A stretch of DNA of 26,219 nucleotides from a virus. The translations under genes and the position numbers were made by a program. The DNA lies in the IMG/VR virus record IMGVR_UViG_3300034021_000893, positions 1 to 26,219 of that record; one strand, given 5' to 3'. The notes below the pieces were generated by a model. The model was given only the letters and a program-made list of their open reading frames with translations. It ran no database searches and was not told the DNA's origin. Shown here piece by piece: positions 8,688-15,956 of this stretch; the stretch's first letter is position 1; each line of letters begins with the position of its first letter.

Positions 8688-8934
8688 AACTCTCAATACT
8701 ATTATTGTAATGTTTGCGATAGGCTTTGCTATTGGCAAAGCAAATAGTAGATCAATTAATTCTATAAAAGACTTAAATAAATCTGGGCCAACCAATTCTC
8801 AGTATTTGAATAGGCTTACAGAATTTTTTGATGATGATCTAGACGAAGCTAAAAAGGAATACTTTGAGTACATAGATATGGGCTTTAATCCGTCAGATGC
8901 CTTTGATATCACTAAAGCAAAGGCCCGCTTGTGA
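8665..8934 (+). CDS. Hypothetical protein with N-terminal hydrophobic segment
   Basis: Up to 89 residues. ATG codons at 8665, 8671 and 8677 are all possible starts; 8677 gives the smallest overlap with the upstream gene. Residues about 9-25 are hydrophobic (I-I-V-M-F-A-I-G-F-A-I-G) and could be a membrane anchor or signal segment. The rest is acidic and helical, with D-D-D-L-D-E-A in the middle. Its stop overlaps the GTG start of the glycosyltransferase. The function is unknown. Confidence 0.55.
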   Translation: MVMAMNGKTLNTIIVMFAIGFAIGKANSRSINSIKDLNKSGPTNSQYLNRLTEFFDDDLDEAKKEYFEYIDMGFNPSDAFDITKAKARL

Positions 8935-9746
8935 TTGATCTTTGTGTAATAAATTATAATACTAGACCACTGTTAGAAAGACTATTTAATCGTCTTCATG
9001 ATAGTTTAAACGACCAATTTTTTAAGCAGAAAAAATGTTGGAATCTTTATACTGCAGATAATGGATCAAGTGATGATACAGTTGAATGGTTTAGATCAAA
9101 TGACGACAAGTATCTTATAGACAGAATTTATTTAAACAATAATATTGGATATTCAGCTGCCTGCAATAAACTTGCGTCAAAAGGTTCAGGAGAAATAATA
9201 GGTCTTTTAAACGCTGATGTCTGGTTTACAAACGAAGATATAACAAAAATATACGAAATTTTTAATCAGAACAAAGACATACATATACTTGGTCCAAAAC
9301 AACGAGATGAGTATGGTTTGATAAGACACGCTGGAATAATTGGAACAAATACAAAGCCAAAGCATAGGGGCTGGATGGAAGCCGACCCAGCAGATCTTCT
9401 TTATAGAGATAGAATTAATTGCGTTACCGTATCAGGATCTGCATATTTCATTAGAAGATCTGTTTGGGACGATTTGACAAATAATTCTAAGTATAGAGAA
9501 TTATATCCAGATGCAGTTGGCGCATTTTTGCCGACTCCTCACTATTACGAGGAAACATGGTGTTCATATTTTGCCAGACATTTGGGGTATAATGTTGTGT
9601 ATGATGGATCGGTGTCAATCGGCCACAGCTGGCATGCATCCTCGCCAAAACCCGGTGAAGGATATAGTCATGCAGACGCACAATTTAAAACAAGTCAAAC
9701 AATATTTCGCAAAGCATGCGATTACATAGGAATAGAAAGAGATTAA
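8931..9746 (+). CDS. Family 2 glycosyltransferase
   Basis: A 271-residue GT-A-fold glycosyltransferase that would move a sugar from a nucleotide-sugar to an unknown acceptor. It starts with GTG, overlapping the upstream stop. The N-terminal strand M-I-D-L-C-V-I-N-Y-N-T, the D-N-G-S-S-D-D-T segment, the N-N-I-G-Y-S-A-A-C-N segment and the N-A-D-V metal-binding motif near residues 94-97 are typical of family 2. The C-terminal half has a W-x-S-Y-F-A-R-H region and an H-S-W-H segment consistent with acceptor binding. With the second glycosyltransferase at 10872 it suggests glycosylation of virion protein, modified DNA or host surface. The acceptor cannot be read from sequence. Confidence 0.85.
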   Translation: MIDLCVINYNTRPLLERLFNRLHDSLNDQFFKQKKCWNLYTADNGSSDDTVEWFRSNDDKYLIDRIYLNNNIGYSAACNKLASKGSGEIIGLLNADVWFTNEDITKIYEIFNQNKDIHILGPKQRDEYGLIRHAGIIGTNTKPKHRGWMEADPADLLYRDRINCVTVSGSAYFIRRSVWDDLTNNSKYRELYPDAVGAFLPTPHYYEETWCSYFARHLGYNVVYDGSVSIGHSWHASSPKPGEGYSHADAQFKTSQTIFRKACDYIGIERD

Positions 9747-9747
9747 T

Positions 9748-10149
9748 ATGTCAGACAAATTAAACCCATGGATATATAACGCCGAAGTCAAAAAGGTTGT
9801 TGATGGCGATACGTTTGATATCGTTATTGATCTTGGTTTTGACACCTTAAGAAAGGGAAGAGTTCGTCTTTATGGAGTAAATACTCCCGAAAGTAGAACT
9901 AAAGATTTAGCCGAAAAGCAAAAAGGCTTAGCCGCAAAAGAGTTTACGGATCAATGGTTGACACGAGCTAATCATAAGGTTAAGATAGAAACTGTGATAG
10001 ATAAAAACGAAAAATATGGAAGAGTTTTAGCAAAAGTTTGGGATGCAAGTGGCAACTGTCTCAATACAGATATTGTTGCTGCAGGCCTAGCAAGAGAATA
10101 CTATGGTGTAGGAGATAAAACCTGGACTGAATTTAAGCAGGATAAATAG
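9748..10149 (+). CDS. Thermonuclease-like (SNase fold) nuclease
   Basis: A 133-residue staphylococcal-nuclease-fold protein with no signal peptide, so it is cytoplasmic in the infected cell. V-D-G-D-T at residues 18-22 supplies the calcium-binding aspartates. R40 and E48 (in R-V-R-L-Y-G-V-N-T-P-E) match the first catalytic arginine and the glutamate, and K-Y-G-R-V-L-A carries the second catalytic arginine. Known relatives cleave DNA and RNA to 3'-phosphate ends. It begins one base after the glycosyltransferase stop, and its own stop overlaps the next GTG by one base. It may help degrade host DNA. Confidence 0.88.
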   Translation: MSDKLNPWIYNAEVKKVVDGDTFDIVIDLGFDTLRKGRVRLYGVNTPESRTKDLAEKQKGLAAKEFTDQWLTRANHKVKIETVIDKNEKYGRVLAKVWDASGNCLNTDIVAAGLAREYYGVGDKTWTEFKQDK

Positions 10150-10583
10150 TGCAAACTTTTCTTCCCTATCCTGATTTTAAAAAATCTGTTGAAGTTTTAG
10201 ACTCAAAGCGATTAGGCAAACAAAGAGTTGAAACCTTCCAAGTTTTAAATATTCTTTTAAATAGAACTGAAACAAAAGGCTGGAGAAATCATCCAGTCAC
10301 TTTAATGTGGAAAGGTTATGAACCAGCTCTTCAGCTTTATCAAAACTATACGATAAATGAATGGATTAAGAGAGGGTATAAAAATAACATGATGTTTGAA
10401 AACATTTTGCTAGAGCTTCAGATGCCACCATGGTTTGGTAAGGAAGAATTTCATAGGTCCCATAGGGCAAATCTACTTAGAAAAGATTGGAGTTTTTATT
10501 CTAATTTTTTCAATGAAGATCCAACTCTACCCTATTATTGGCCGGTAGAAAAAGATTATTCGATAAAAGTTGCCAATGCCTAG
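10149..10583 (+). CDS. MSMEG_6728-like protein
   Basis: A 144-residue protein starting with GTG that overlaps the preceding stop by one base. The opening M-Q-T-F-L-P-Y-P-D-F, followed by V-L-D-x-x-R-L-G-K-Q-R-V-E and W-R-N-H-P-V-T-L-M-W-K-G-Y, is the signature of the MSMEG_6728-like family found in many actinobacteria and their phages. Members are often annotated as related to pyrimidine-dimer DNA glycosylase, but I know of no settled activity. The family's distribution is one of the few host clues in the window. A promoter begins inside the last codons of this gene. Confidence 0.75.
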   Translation: MQTFLPYPDFKKSVEVLDSKRLGKQRVETFQVLNILLNRTETKGWRNHPVTLMWKGYEPALQLYQNYTINEWIKRGYKNNMMFENILLELQMPPWFGKEEFHRSHRANLLRKDWSFYSNFFNEDPTLPYYWPVEKDYSIKVANA

Positions 10584-10598
10584 TGCATGATATATAAT
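10570..10598 (+). promoter_or_regulatory. Sigma70-like promoter before 63-aa gene
   Basis: TTGCCA (10570-10575), a 17-base spacer and a perfect TATAAT (10593-10598), partly inside the end of the upstream gene. It leaves a leader of about 30 bases ending in an AAAGGA ribosome site before the ATG at 10636. Confidence 0.75.
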
Positions 10599-10635
10599 AT
10601 AGCTGACAATAATAGCAACTAAAAAAAGGAAAACT

Positions 10636-10827
10636 ATGTCAGAAAATAAGTTCAACTACTTTGTGGTAGAGGAAAAGACCCTTGTCAAGGCTAAGAACAA
10701 GCAAGAAGCCCAAAAGGTCGCCTCTGGTCGCAGAGGAGTAAGTGGTGAAGTTCTTTTCAGATCAACTGATATTGAAAGAATTTCTTCTGTACAGGCACAA
10801 AAAAAGATCAATCAGCTTAACGCCTGA
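10636..10827 (+). CDS. Small basic protein, 63 aa
   Basis: A 63-residue lysine- and glutamine-rich protein with its own promoter and a strong AAAGGA ribosome site. It is bounded downstream by a perfect hairpin, so it looks like a separately and strongly expressed single-gene unit. No family is recognised. The beta-type start (F-N-Y-F-V-V-E-E) followed by a basic helix (K-A-K-N-K-Q-E-A-Q-K-V-A) could suit a nucleic-acid-binding or host-takeover protein, but this is conjecture. Confidence 0.65.
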   Translation: MSENKFNYFVVEEKTLVKAKNKQEAQKVASGRRGVSGEVLFRSTDIERISSVQAQKKINQLNA

Positions 10828-10835
10828 TCCAGTAA

Positions 10836-10858
10836 GCTGGGGGGTCTATCCCCCCAGC
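10836..10858 (+). terminator. Perfect GC hairpin, terminator-like without U-tract
   Basis: A 9-bp stem, GCTGGGGGG/CCCCCCAGC (10836-10844 and 10850-10858), with loop TCTAT, eight bases after the stop of the 63-aa gene. It is followed by AATAGGAG, the ribosome site of the next gene, not by a run of T. It may terminate partially, protect the upstream mRNA's 3' end, or modulate translation of the glycosyltransferase. Confidence 0.6.
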
Positions 10859-10871
10859 AATAGGAGCCACT

Positions 10872-11573
10872 ATGATAGTTGCACAAATGGTAGGAAGAAA
10901 TGAATCATCTAGATTTCTTGAGCCAGTCTTAAAAAGAATAAAAGAACAAGTAGACGCAATCGTATTTACGGACGACTGTTCAGATGATAATACCGCAGAG
11001 ATAGCCTCTGGTTATGCAAGCGTATATGTTAACGAGTCTCCACTTTTTCCAGTTCACGAAGGCAAGTTGAGATCAAAAGCCTGGGAAAATTTAAGCAATC
11101 ACGCTCAAGAAGGTGATTGGGTTATTGCAATAGATTGTGATGAAATGCTCTATAAAGCCTCTGATATAAACGATGTAAATATTTCAAAGGTTCTTGATCA
11201 GTCACCATTTGATGTGGTGAACGTTAGGTTTTATCACATGTGGTCTTCAACTCACTATAGAGTAGATAAACTTTGGGCGCCTAATAATAGTTCTAGAATC
11301 TTTAGATTCAAAGACAACGCTACGTTTCTAGATAGAAAACTTGCTTGCGGTTCTGAGCCTACTTATGTTGTTCAAGATATTAGAAGAAGAAATTACTGGG
11401 TCCACTCTGGATTAGTCATGCAACATCTCGGTTATTCGATTGATGAAGATAAGATTTCAAAGTATAATAGATATATGAATTTAGACAGAGGAGAATTTCA
11501 TAATATTAAACATATCGAATCAATTATAGATACCAATCCTACTCTAATAAAATGGGGAAATTTCGGAATATGA
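10872..11573 (+). CDS. Family 2 glycosyltransferase
   Basis: A 233-residue GT-A-type enzyme with an AGGAG ribosome site immediately after the hairpin. Key features are the first strand M-I-V-A-Q-M-V-G-R-N-E, the D-D-C-S-D-D-N-T segment, the D-C-D-E-M divalent-metal motif near residue 90, and a C-terminal W-V-H-S-G-L-V-M-Q-H-L-G-Y typical of family 2 proteins that act on lipid or protein glycans. It is shorter than and different from the enzyme at 8931. The next gene probably starts at the ATGA overlapping its stop. The substrate is unknown. Confidence 0.8.
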   Translation: MIVAQMVGRNESSRFLEPVLKRIKEQVDAIVFTDDCSDDNTAEIASGYASVYVNESPLFPVHEGKLRSKAWENLSNHAQEGDWVIAIDCDEMLYKASDINDVNISKVLDQSPFDVVNVRFYHMWSSTHYRVDKLWAPNNSSRIFRFKDNATFLDRKLACGSEPTYVVQDIRRRNYWVHSGLVMQHLGYSIDEDKISKYNRYMNLDRGEFHNIKHIESIIDTNPTLIKWGNFGI

Positions 11574-12214
11574 AAACATTAAACGCTACAGAAACAATAA
11601 AGAAAGTCTCTCTACTTCTTGATAGAAAAGAAAGATTTGCTTTTGTAACATACACTAGATCAGCAATATTCTCAATGACTGGTGAATTGAGTGGAGATAA
11701 AAAGCCACCCAAAAATTTTCTAAAACTTATATCCATGAGCTTAGATAACAACAGTTCAGGATTTATAAAGGCAGCTCAAAGAGATCTAATTAAGTCAAGT
11801 GTTGACAAGATAGCTCAAAATGGAAATTCAACTGTTTCCAATGAAGTATTCTATGACCCATCTTTTTTAGAGTATTACATCAACACTAATTATGACATAT
11901 TCAAGACATTCACCTCATGGTATCTTAAAACAACTAAAGTTATTATAGTATCTTTCCAAAATAAGAGTTCTATATCAAAGTATTTTTCTCCAGATTCCAT
12001 ATACATACAAGTACCATACAATGATTTCTATTCGAGAATAGACTCAATAACACAGGAAATAATTGAAAAGAGCTCAGAAACATCCCTATGTGTTCTCGAC
12101 TGCCCAATGCTGAGTACTGCGCTAGCTCAGAATCTATGGGAAAAAAGTAATATGTCAATCTTAGATCTCGGAAGAACCTTAACGGTAGCTAGATCTTTGA
12201 ATAGAAATAAATGA
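11570..12214 (+). CDS. Possible GT-D-fold-like protein
   Basis: About 214 residues. I place the start at the ATG at 11570, overlapping the upstream TGA. An in-frame ATG at 11552 would add six codons including one CGG, a codon that otherwise occurs in this window only at frame breaks. The C-terminal pattern C-V-L-D-C-P-M-L-S-T-A-L-A-Q-N-L-W, then I-L-D-L-G-R, recalls the Rossmann-like end of GT-D glycosyltransferases, where an A/S-G-P-L-x-x-x-L-A stretch precedes I-D-I-G. The R-F-A-F-V-T-Y-T-R segment near residue 24 would be its first strand. The similarity is weak, but the preceding glycosyltransferase gene fits. Otherwise unknown. Confidence 0.5.
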   Translation: MKTLNATETIKKVSLLLDRKERFAFVTYTRSAIFSMTGELSGDKKPPKNFLKLISMSLDNNSSGFIKAAQRDLIKSSVDKIAQNGNSTVSNEVFYDPSFLEYYINTNYDIFKTFTSWYLKTTKVIIVSFQNKSSISKYFSPDSIYIQVPYNDFYSRIDSITQEIIEKSSETSLCVLDCPMLSTALAQNLWEKSNMSILDLGRTLTVARSLNRNK

Positions 12215-12864
12215 GTTCACTTTCTCAGAAATCAAAAGAAGTTCTAAACAATAGAATAAAAAGTTTGTTGTTTGAAACAAACATGTCAATTCCCTCTATT
12301 GCTAAAGAACTGGCAATGACCTACGCTGAGCTAGATAAAACTTTAAAAAGAATTGGTTTGCAGTGGGTTAAAGACCACAGAAGAAAAATGTCTAAAGGGC
12401 AAACTCTTTTGACAAGTATTTTAGAAAAATTATTGCCAGGAGAAAATATAGTAAATGAATTCCATTTAGGTGAAAGACTAAAGCTAGATGTATACTGCCC
12501 TAGTTATAAGCTTGGTCTAGAGTATCATGGAATTCAACACTTTAAATACAGTAGCATGTTCTTTGATTCAAGAGAAGAGTTTCTTGAGGCACAGAAACGA
12601 GATCAGAGAAAGATAGAGCTATGCAACGAACAAAATATTTTATTAGTTGTTTTCAGATATGATGATAAACTAACAGAAGAAGCTGTTTACGACAGGGTGT
12701 TGACAGCAATAAGAAATTCAAGCTATACTGTCACGCAAAAGAAAAAATCTACAGTAGTTGACAATGATTTTTACAAAGAAATGAAGAAGAAAAAATCAGA
12801 ATATAACAAAAAGATGTATAAAAGACTGAAGGAAAAGAAGAAAAAGAATGACAGAAGTCGTTAA
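12211..12864 (+). CDS. HTH plus VSR/DUF559-like endonuclease
   Basis: A 217-residue protein. Residues about 20-50 look like a helix-turn-helix (S-I-P-S-I-A-K-E-L-A-M). The middle has the pattern of very-short-patch-repair-like nucleases: L-K-L-D-V-Y-C-P, then L-G-L-E-Y-H-G-I-Q-H-F, then R-D-Q-R-K-I-E-L-C and L-L-V-V-F-R-Y. D (in L-D-V) and E (in L-E-Y) are probable metal ligands. The tail is extremely lysine-rich. Such stand-alone proteins in phages are often homing or repair nucleases. It overlaps its neighbours at both ends (ATGA upstream; 17 bases into the helicase). Confidence 0.7.
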   Translation: MSSLSQKSKEVLNNRIKSLLFETNMSIPSIAKELAMTYAELDKTLKRIGLQWVKDHRRKMSKGQTLLTSILEKLLPGENIVNEFHLGERLKLDVYCPSYKLGLEYHGIQHFKYSSMFFDSREEFLEAQKRDQRKIELCNEQNILLVVFRYDDKLTEEAVYDRVLTAIRNSSYTVTQKKKSTVVDNDFYKEMKKKKSEYNKKMYKRLKEKKKKNDRSR

Positions 12865-14317
12865 TGAAGAGGTTCCAAATTATCCTTTGGAATATCAGGT
12901 ATTTGCTCTAGCCCTAAGAAACAAAGGTGCTATACAGTACTTTGATATAAACCTTCCAGAAGAGGCTGTAGGCGCTGTCAGTGGACAACTGGGCCTAAAT
13001 GAGTTCTATAAAGCTCTGCTGTCTTATTATAGGGTTACTAAATTAGATTCTGTAGATCCAATTGCATTTAAAGCTTGGCTTGAATCAGAAACAGATATTC
13101 ACACTGCGCTAGGTGGATCAATCGGCGTTGAAACAATAATGGATATCTTGATGTCAATTCAAGTATCCAATGAAGAATCTATAACGCAAATACTAAAGCA
13201 CAGATCTAATAAGAAAAAGCAGCTAGATATTTTGCAGGAATTGCAGTTTCTTCTAACACAAAAGGGTGAAAAGACTCCAAAGGAAATTGCAAGAATTTCT
13301 GAGATAACAGCAGAAATAAAAAACCTTGAGAATGATCTAAATTTTAATCCATTAGATACAGTTGTAACAGCTCAAGATATTTCCAAAAGAGCGGAATCTC
13401 TTTTGGATATTCCAAGCTTTCTTCCAACTCAGTTCAAAGCACTCAATAGGGCGATGGGTTACACTGATGATGGAGGTTTTTTTAGAGGTGCAGTTCACGC
13501 AATTATTGCACCATCCGGCAAAGGTAAAAGTACTTTTGCCAAATGCCTGGTTAATAACTGGGCAGATTGCGGTCACAAAGTTTTGTATGTTAATTTTGAA
13601 GAAGCAGTTCCACACTGGGAAAGAGTGTTAATGACCCAGATAATAGAAAAGAATGTTTACGCTGAGGCAGCAAATTGGTCAGATAAAGAAAAAGAAGAGA
13701 ATCTAAAAAAATTTCAAGACAAACTTAATGAGTGGGGAGATAGGTTCATGGTTAGACATGATCCAGATACTCCATATTTTGAAGACCTCGAAAAGTGGCT
13801 TAGAAGCATCATGCCCCACGATGAGCTAGTTCCTGATGTGATAGTTATAGATACTATCCAGTCAATGTTTACAAGATCTACTGGAAAGGGCAAGCCTAGA
13901 TGGGGTGAGTTTGAGGAAATGATGGTCAGATTAGAAAAACTTGCCAGAGACATGGACTGTGTATTGATAATCACTGCTCAAGAAAATGCAAATAGAATGA
14001 AAGAAAGAAGAGAGGTAGTCCAACAATCCGATACAGGAGGATCACTATCCATACAACAAAAGTGTGCCGTAACAATCTTCATCACAGAGAAAAAGCTAAT
14101 TAGCGGAGATGATTCTGAAGATGAAAATATTATGCAGTTACAAATACCAAAAAATAGAATAACTGGTTCTACGTATTTATACAATTCTCCACTAGTAAAG
14201 TATGTTGATCAGCACAAGAAATATGTTGAGTATGAGCCAATTACAAGTGATTCATATTCTAAAATAGTAAACTCTGAAGACATTCAGGAATTAATCTCTA
14301 GTATTAGTATAGTGTAG
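12848..14317 (+). CDS. DnaB-like replicative helicase
   Basis: A 489-residue RecA-fold ATPase that would unwind the phage fork. Residues 221-229 are the Walker A motif A-P-S-G-K-G-K-S-T. The Walker B strand V-I-V-I-D ends at D335. An N-F-E-E segment after strand 2 holds the likely catalytic glutamate. I-I-T-A-Q-E-N and a C-terminal R-I-T-G-S-T region match the sensor and loop parts of DnaB/gp41-type helicases. The N-terminal 150 residues correspond to the helical DnaB N-domain and linker. It stands at the head of the replication block with a nuclease, an HD hydrolase, primase and polymerase. It has no in-frame CGG. Confidence 0.88.
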   Translation: MTEVVNEEVPNYPLEYQVFALALRNKGAIQYFDINLPEEAVGAVSGQLGLNEFYKALLSYYRVTKLDSVDPIAFKAWLESETDIHTALGGSIGVETIMDILMSIQVSNEESITQILKHRSNKKKQLDILQELQFLLTQKGEKTPKEIARISEITAEIKNLENDLNFNPLDTVVTAQDISKRAESLLDIPSFLPTQFKALNRAMGYTDDGGFFRGAVHAIIAPSGKGKSTFAKCLVNNWADCGHKVLYVNFEEAVPHWERVLMTQIIEKNVYAEAANWSDKEKEENLKKFQDKLNEWGDRFMVRHDPDTPYFEDLEKWLRSIMPHDELVPDVIVIDTIQSMFTRSTGKGKPRWGEFEEMMVRLEKLARDMDCVLIITAQENANRMKERREVVQQSDTGGSLSIQQKCAVTIFITEKKLISGDDSEDENIMQLQIPKNRITGSTYLYNSPLVKYVDQHKKYVEYEPITSDSYSKIVNSEDIQELISSISIV

Positions 14318-14322
14318 GTAAC

Positions 14323-15135
14323 ATGATTCAGATTAGCATTCAGCAATTAAAAGATTTTCAAACGTGTGAAAGATTATATGATTTTCGATACAACGAAAAG
14401 CTTCCAGAAACAATTGGCAGTAGAACTTTAAACACTATTAAATTTGAAAATACAATTAAGAGTATCGTTCATTACTTCTTTTATAAAAAACAAGCTGGCA
14501 TAACTCCATCTTACTCATCGCTTTTAAATAGATGGGAAAAGCTTTGGTTTCCAAAGGATTCTTCATCATATGATATTATCTACGAACAACACGAAACACT
14601 GTATGGAAATATGGCCAGCCTAACAACAAAGGCAGCATCAGTACTCATGGAGTTAATAGAGAATTTTGGTGATTCCAATTTGATTCCAATTGGGATAGAC
14701 GAAGATTTCATAGCTCCAATTACCTCAAGAGTAGCTGTTAAAGATAAGTTCGATTTAATTTACTTCAAGGACGGCAAAGTGCACGTACTTAAGTGGATGT
14801 TTAATTATAAGTTAAAATATCAACATACTTATATGGTAGATTTTTCTATTATGAATGTTGGATATCAAAACAAATTTGGAAACAAAGTGCACGAAGCAAA
14901 GTTCGGCTACTTTGACTTATTAAATCAAAAATCTTACTTCAATGAATTTATAGTAGAACAAGGTGATATCGAGGCTGTAAAATATTGGTGTGATTCTATA
15001 GTAGACGAAGAAACTTTCCCTTCTAGAAGGGGATTAACTTCGTACTGCAAAGTGTGCCCCTATGACAAGCCCTGCAGTAAATGGACATCATGGAATAATA
15101 AGGAGAATAAAGATGGCAAAGCAAGAAAAAGATAA
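14323..15135 (+). CDS. Cas4/RecB-like protein with degenerate PD-(D/E)XK site
   Basis: A 270-residue member of the Cas4/AddB nuclease superfamily. An iron-sulfur cluster is suggested by C15 (T-C-E-R-L-Y-D-F) with C242, C245 and C251 (C-K-V-C-P-Y-D-K-P-C), the usual one-plus-three pattern. In the active site D144 (K-F-D-L-I-Y) is kept. At the next strand, where (D/E)-x-K is expected, the sequence is V155-L156-K157, so one acidic ligand is missing. It may be a DNA-binding or structural relative, not an active nuclease. The later CGG-containing paralogue at 21447 has an intact D-Y-K. It follows the helicase by 5 bases. Confidence 0.78.
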   Translation: MIQISIQQLKDFQTCERLYDFRYNEKLPETIGSRTLNTIKFENTIKSIVHYFFYKKQAGITPSYSSLLNRWEKLWFPKDSSSYDIIYEQHETLYGNMASLTTKAASVLMELIENFGDSNLIPIGIDEDFIAPITSRVAVKDKFDLIYFKDGKVHVLKWMFNYKLKYQHTYMVDFSIMNVGYQNKFGNKVHEAKFGYFDLLNQKSYFNEFIVEQGDIEAVKYWCDSIVDEETFPSRRGLTSYCKVCPYDKPCSKWTSWNNKENKDGKARKR

Positions 15136-15799
15136 TATACTTGATGAAATTCTTTCAGAAAAGGTTGTTTCTTCCTCAATAAAAGAGGAGGATAAGGTCC
15201 TAGAACCACTTTTAGATGAAATCAATCTTATTGAAGACGAGGGTATAAAATCTTTTGTCAGATCTATTTTGTATAGAGCTGATGGATTTTGGGAAATACC
15301 AGCAAGTTTTTCTGGAAAGCACCATCCATTAGACGAAAGATGTCCAGGTGGCAATGTGTTGCATACAAAGAGAGCAGTCAGAGTTGGCTGCGTATTGGCA
15401 GATTCCTATTCTCTCTCAACAGAAGAGAGAGATGTGATAGTCGCCGCACTCCTACTGCACGATATAACCAAGGGCATTAAGCCTCAGACTTCCGATAAGT
15501 ATTATTATGACCCTATGCATCCGTATACAGCCGGATCTTTTATTAAAAAATGCCAAGAAGAAGATAGAAATTTTGCTTCGGAATCGCAATCATCAACATT
15601 GTTTATAAACGAAGATGACGTACAAACGATATTAAGACTTATTAGATGTCACCTAGGCCCATGGTCGCCAGTACCAGAAACAACGCCAATTACCTACATG
15701 GATATGATTGTCCACTTATCAGACAATGTGTCATCTAAGCTACATATAATAGTAGATGGAGAAGAAATAGTTAAGGAAAGATGGGATGTCAGACAATAG
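15113..15799 (+). CDS. HD-domain phosphohydrolase
   Basis: 228 residues from the ATG at 15113, chosen because AAGGAG lies at 15100-15105; it overlaps the upstream gene by 23 bases. Metal-binding HD-superfamily residues are H84 (V-L-H-T-K-R), H116-D117 (L-L-L-H-D-I-T-K) and a later H in R-C-H-L-G-P-W, followed by D in H-L-S-D-N. Family members remove phosphate from nucleotides or nucleic acids, and phage versions often act on (d)NMP/dNTP or signalling nucleotides. The substrate cannot be told. It lies in the replication operon before the primase. Confidence 0.82.
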   Translation: MAKQEKDNILDEILSEKVVSSSIKEEDKVLEPLLDEINLIEDEGIKSFVRSILYRADGFWEIPASFSGKHHPLDERCPGGNVLHTKRAVRVGCVLADSYSLSTEERDVIVAALLLHDITKGIKPQTSDKYYYDPMHPYTAGSFIKKCQEEDRNFASESQSSTLFINEDDVQTILRLIRCHLGPWSPVPETTPITYMDMIVHLSDNVSSKLHIIVDGEEIVKERWDVRQ

Positions 15800-15956
15800 C
15801 ACTGATGATACTCTTCTAAAAAGATTTACTCTGCTTAAAAAAATGGAGTATTACTTAGAAGAGTCTGTATACTATAGAACGCACTTTGACGACATGCCGT
15901 CAAAAAGCACCCTTCTTAAAAAAGACGAAGAAATAGGAAAAATGCTAGTAACATGA
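15786..15956 (+). CDS. Small helical protein, 56 aa
   Basis: A 56-residue ORF, starting M-S-D-N-S-T-D-D and ending K-M-L-V-T. It has an AAGGA ribosome site eight bases upstream (15773-15777), overlaps the HD gene by 14 bases, and ends in an ATGA overlap with the primase. The tight packing and good ribosome site make it likely to be real. It is charged and helical with no recognised domain. Confidence 0.6.
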   Translation: MSDNSTDDTLLKRFTLLKKMEYYLEESVYYRTHFDDMPSKSTLLKKDEEIGKMLVT

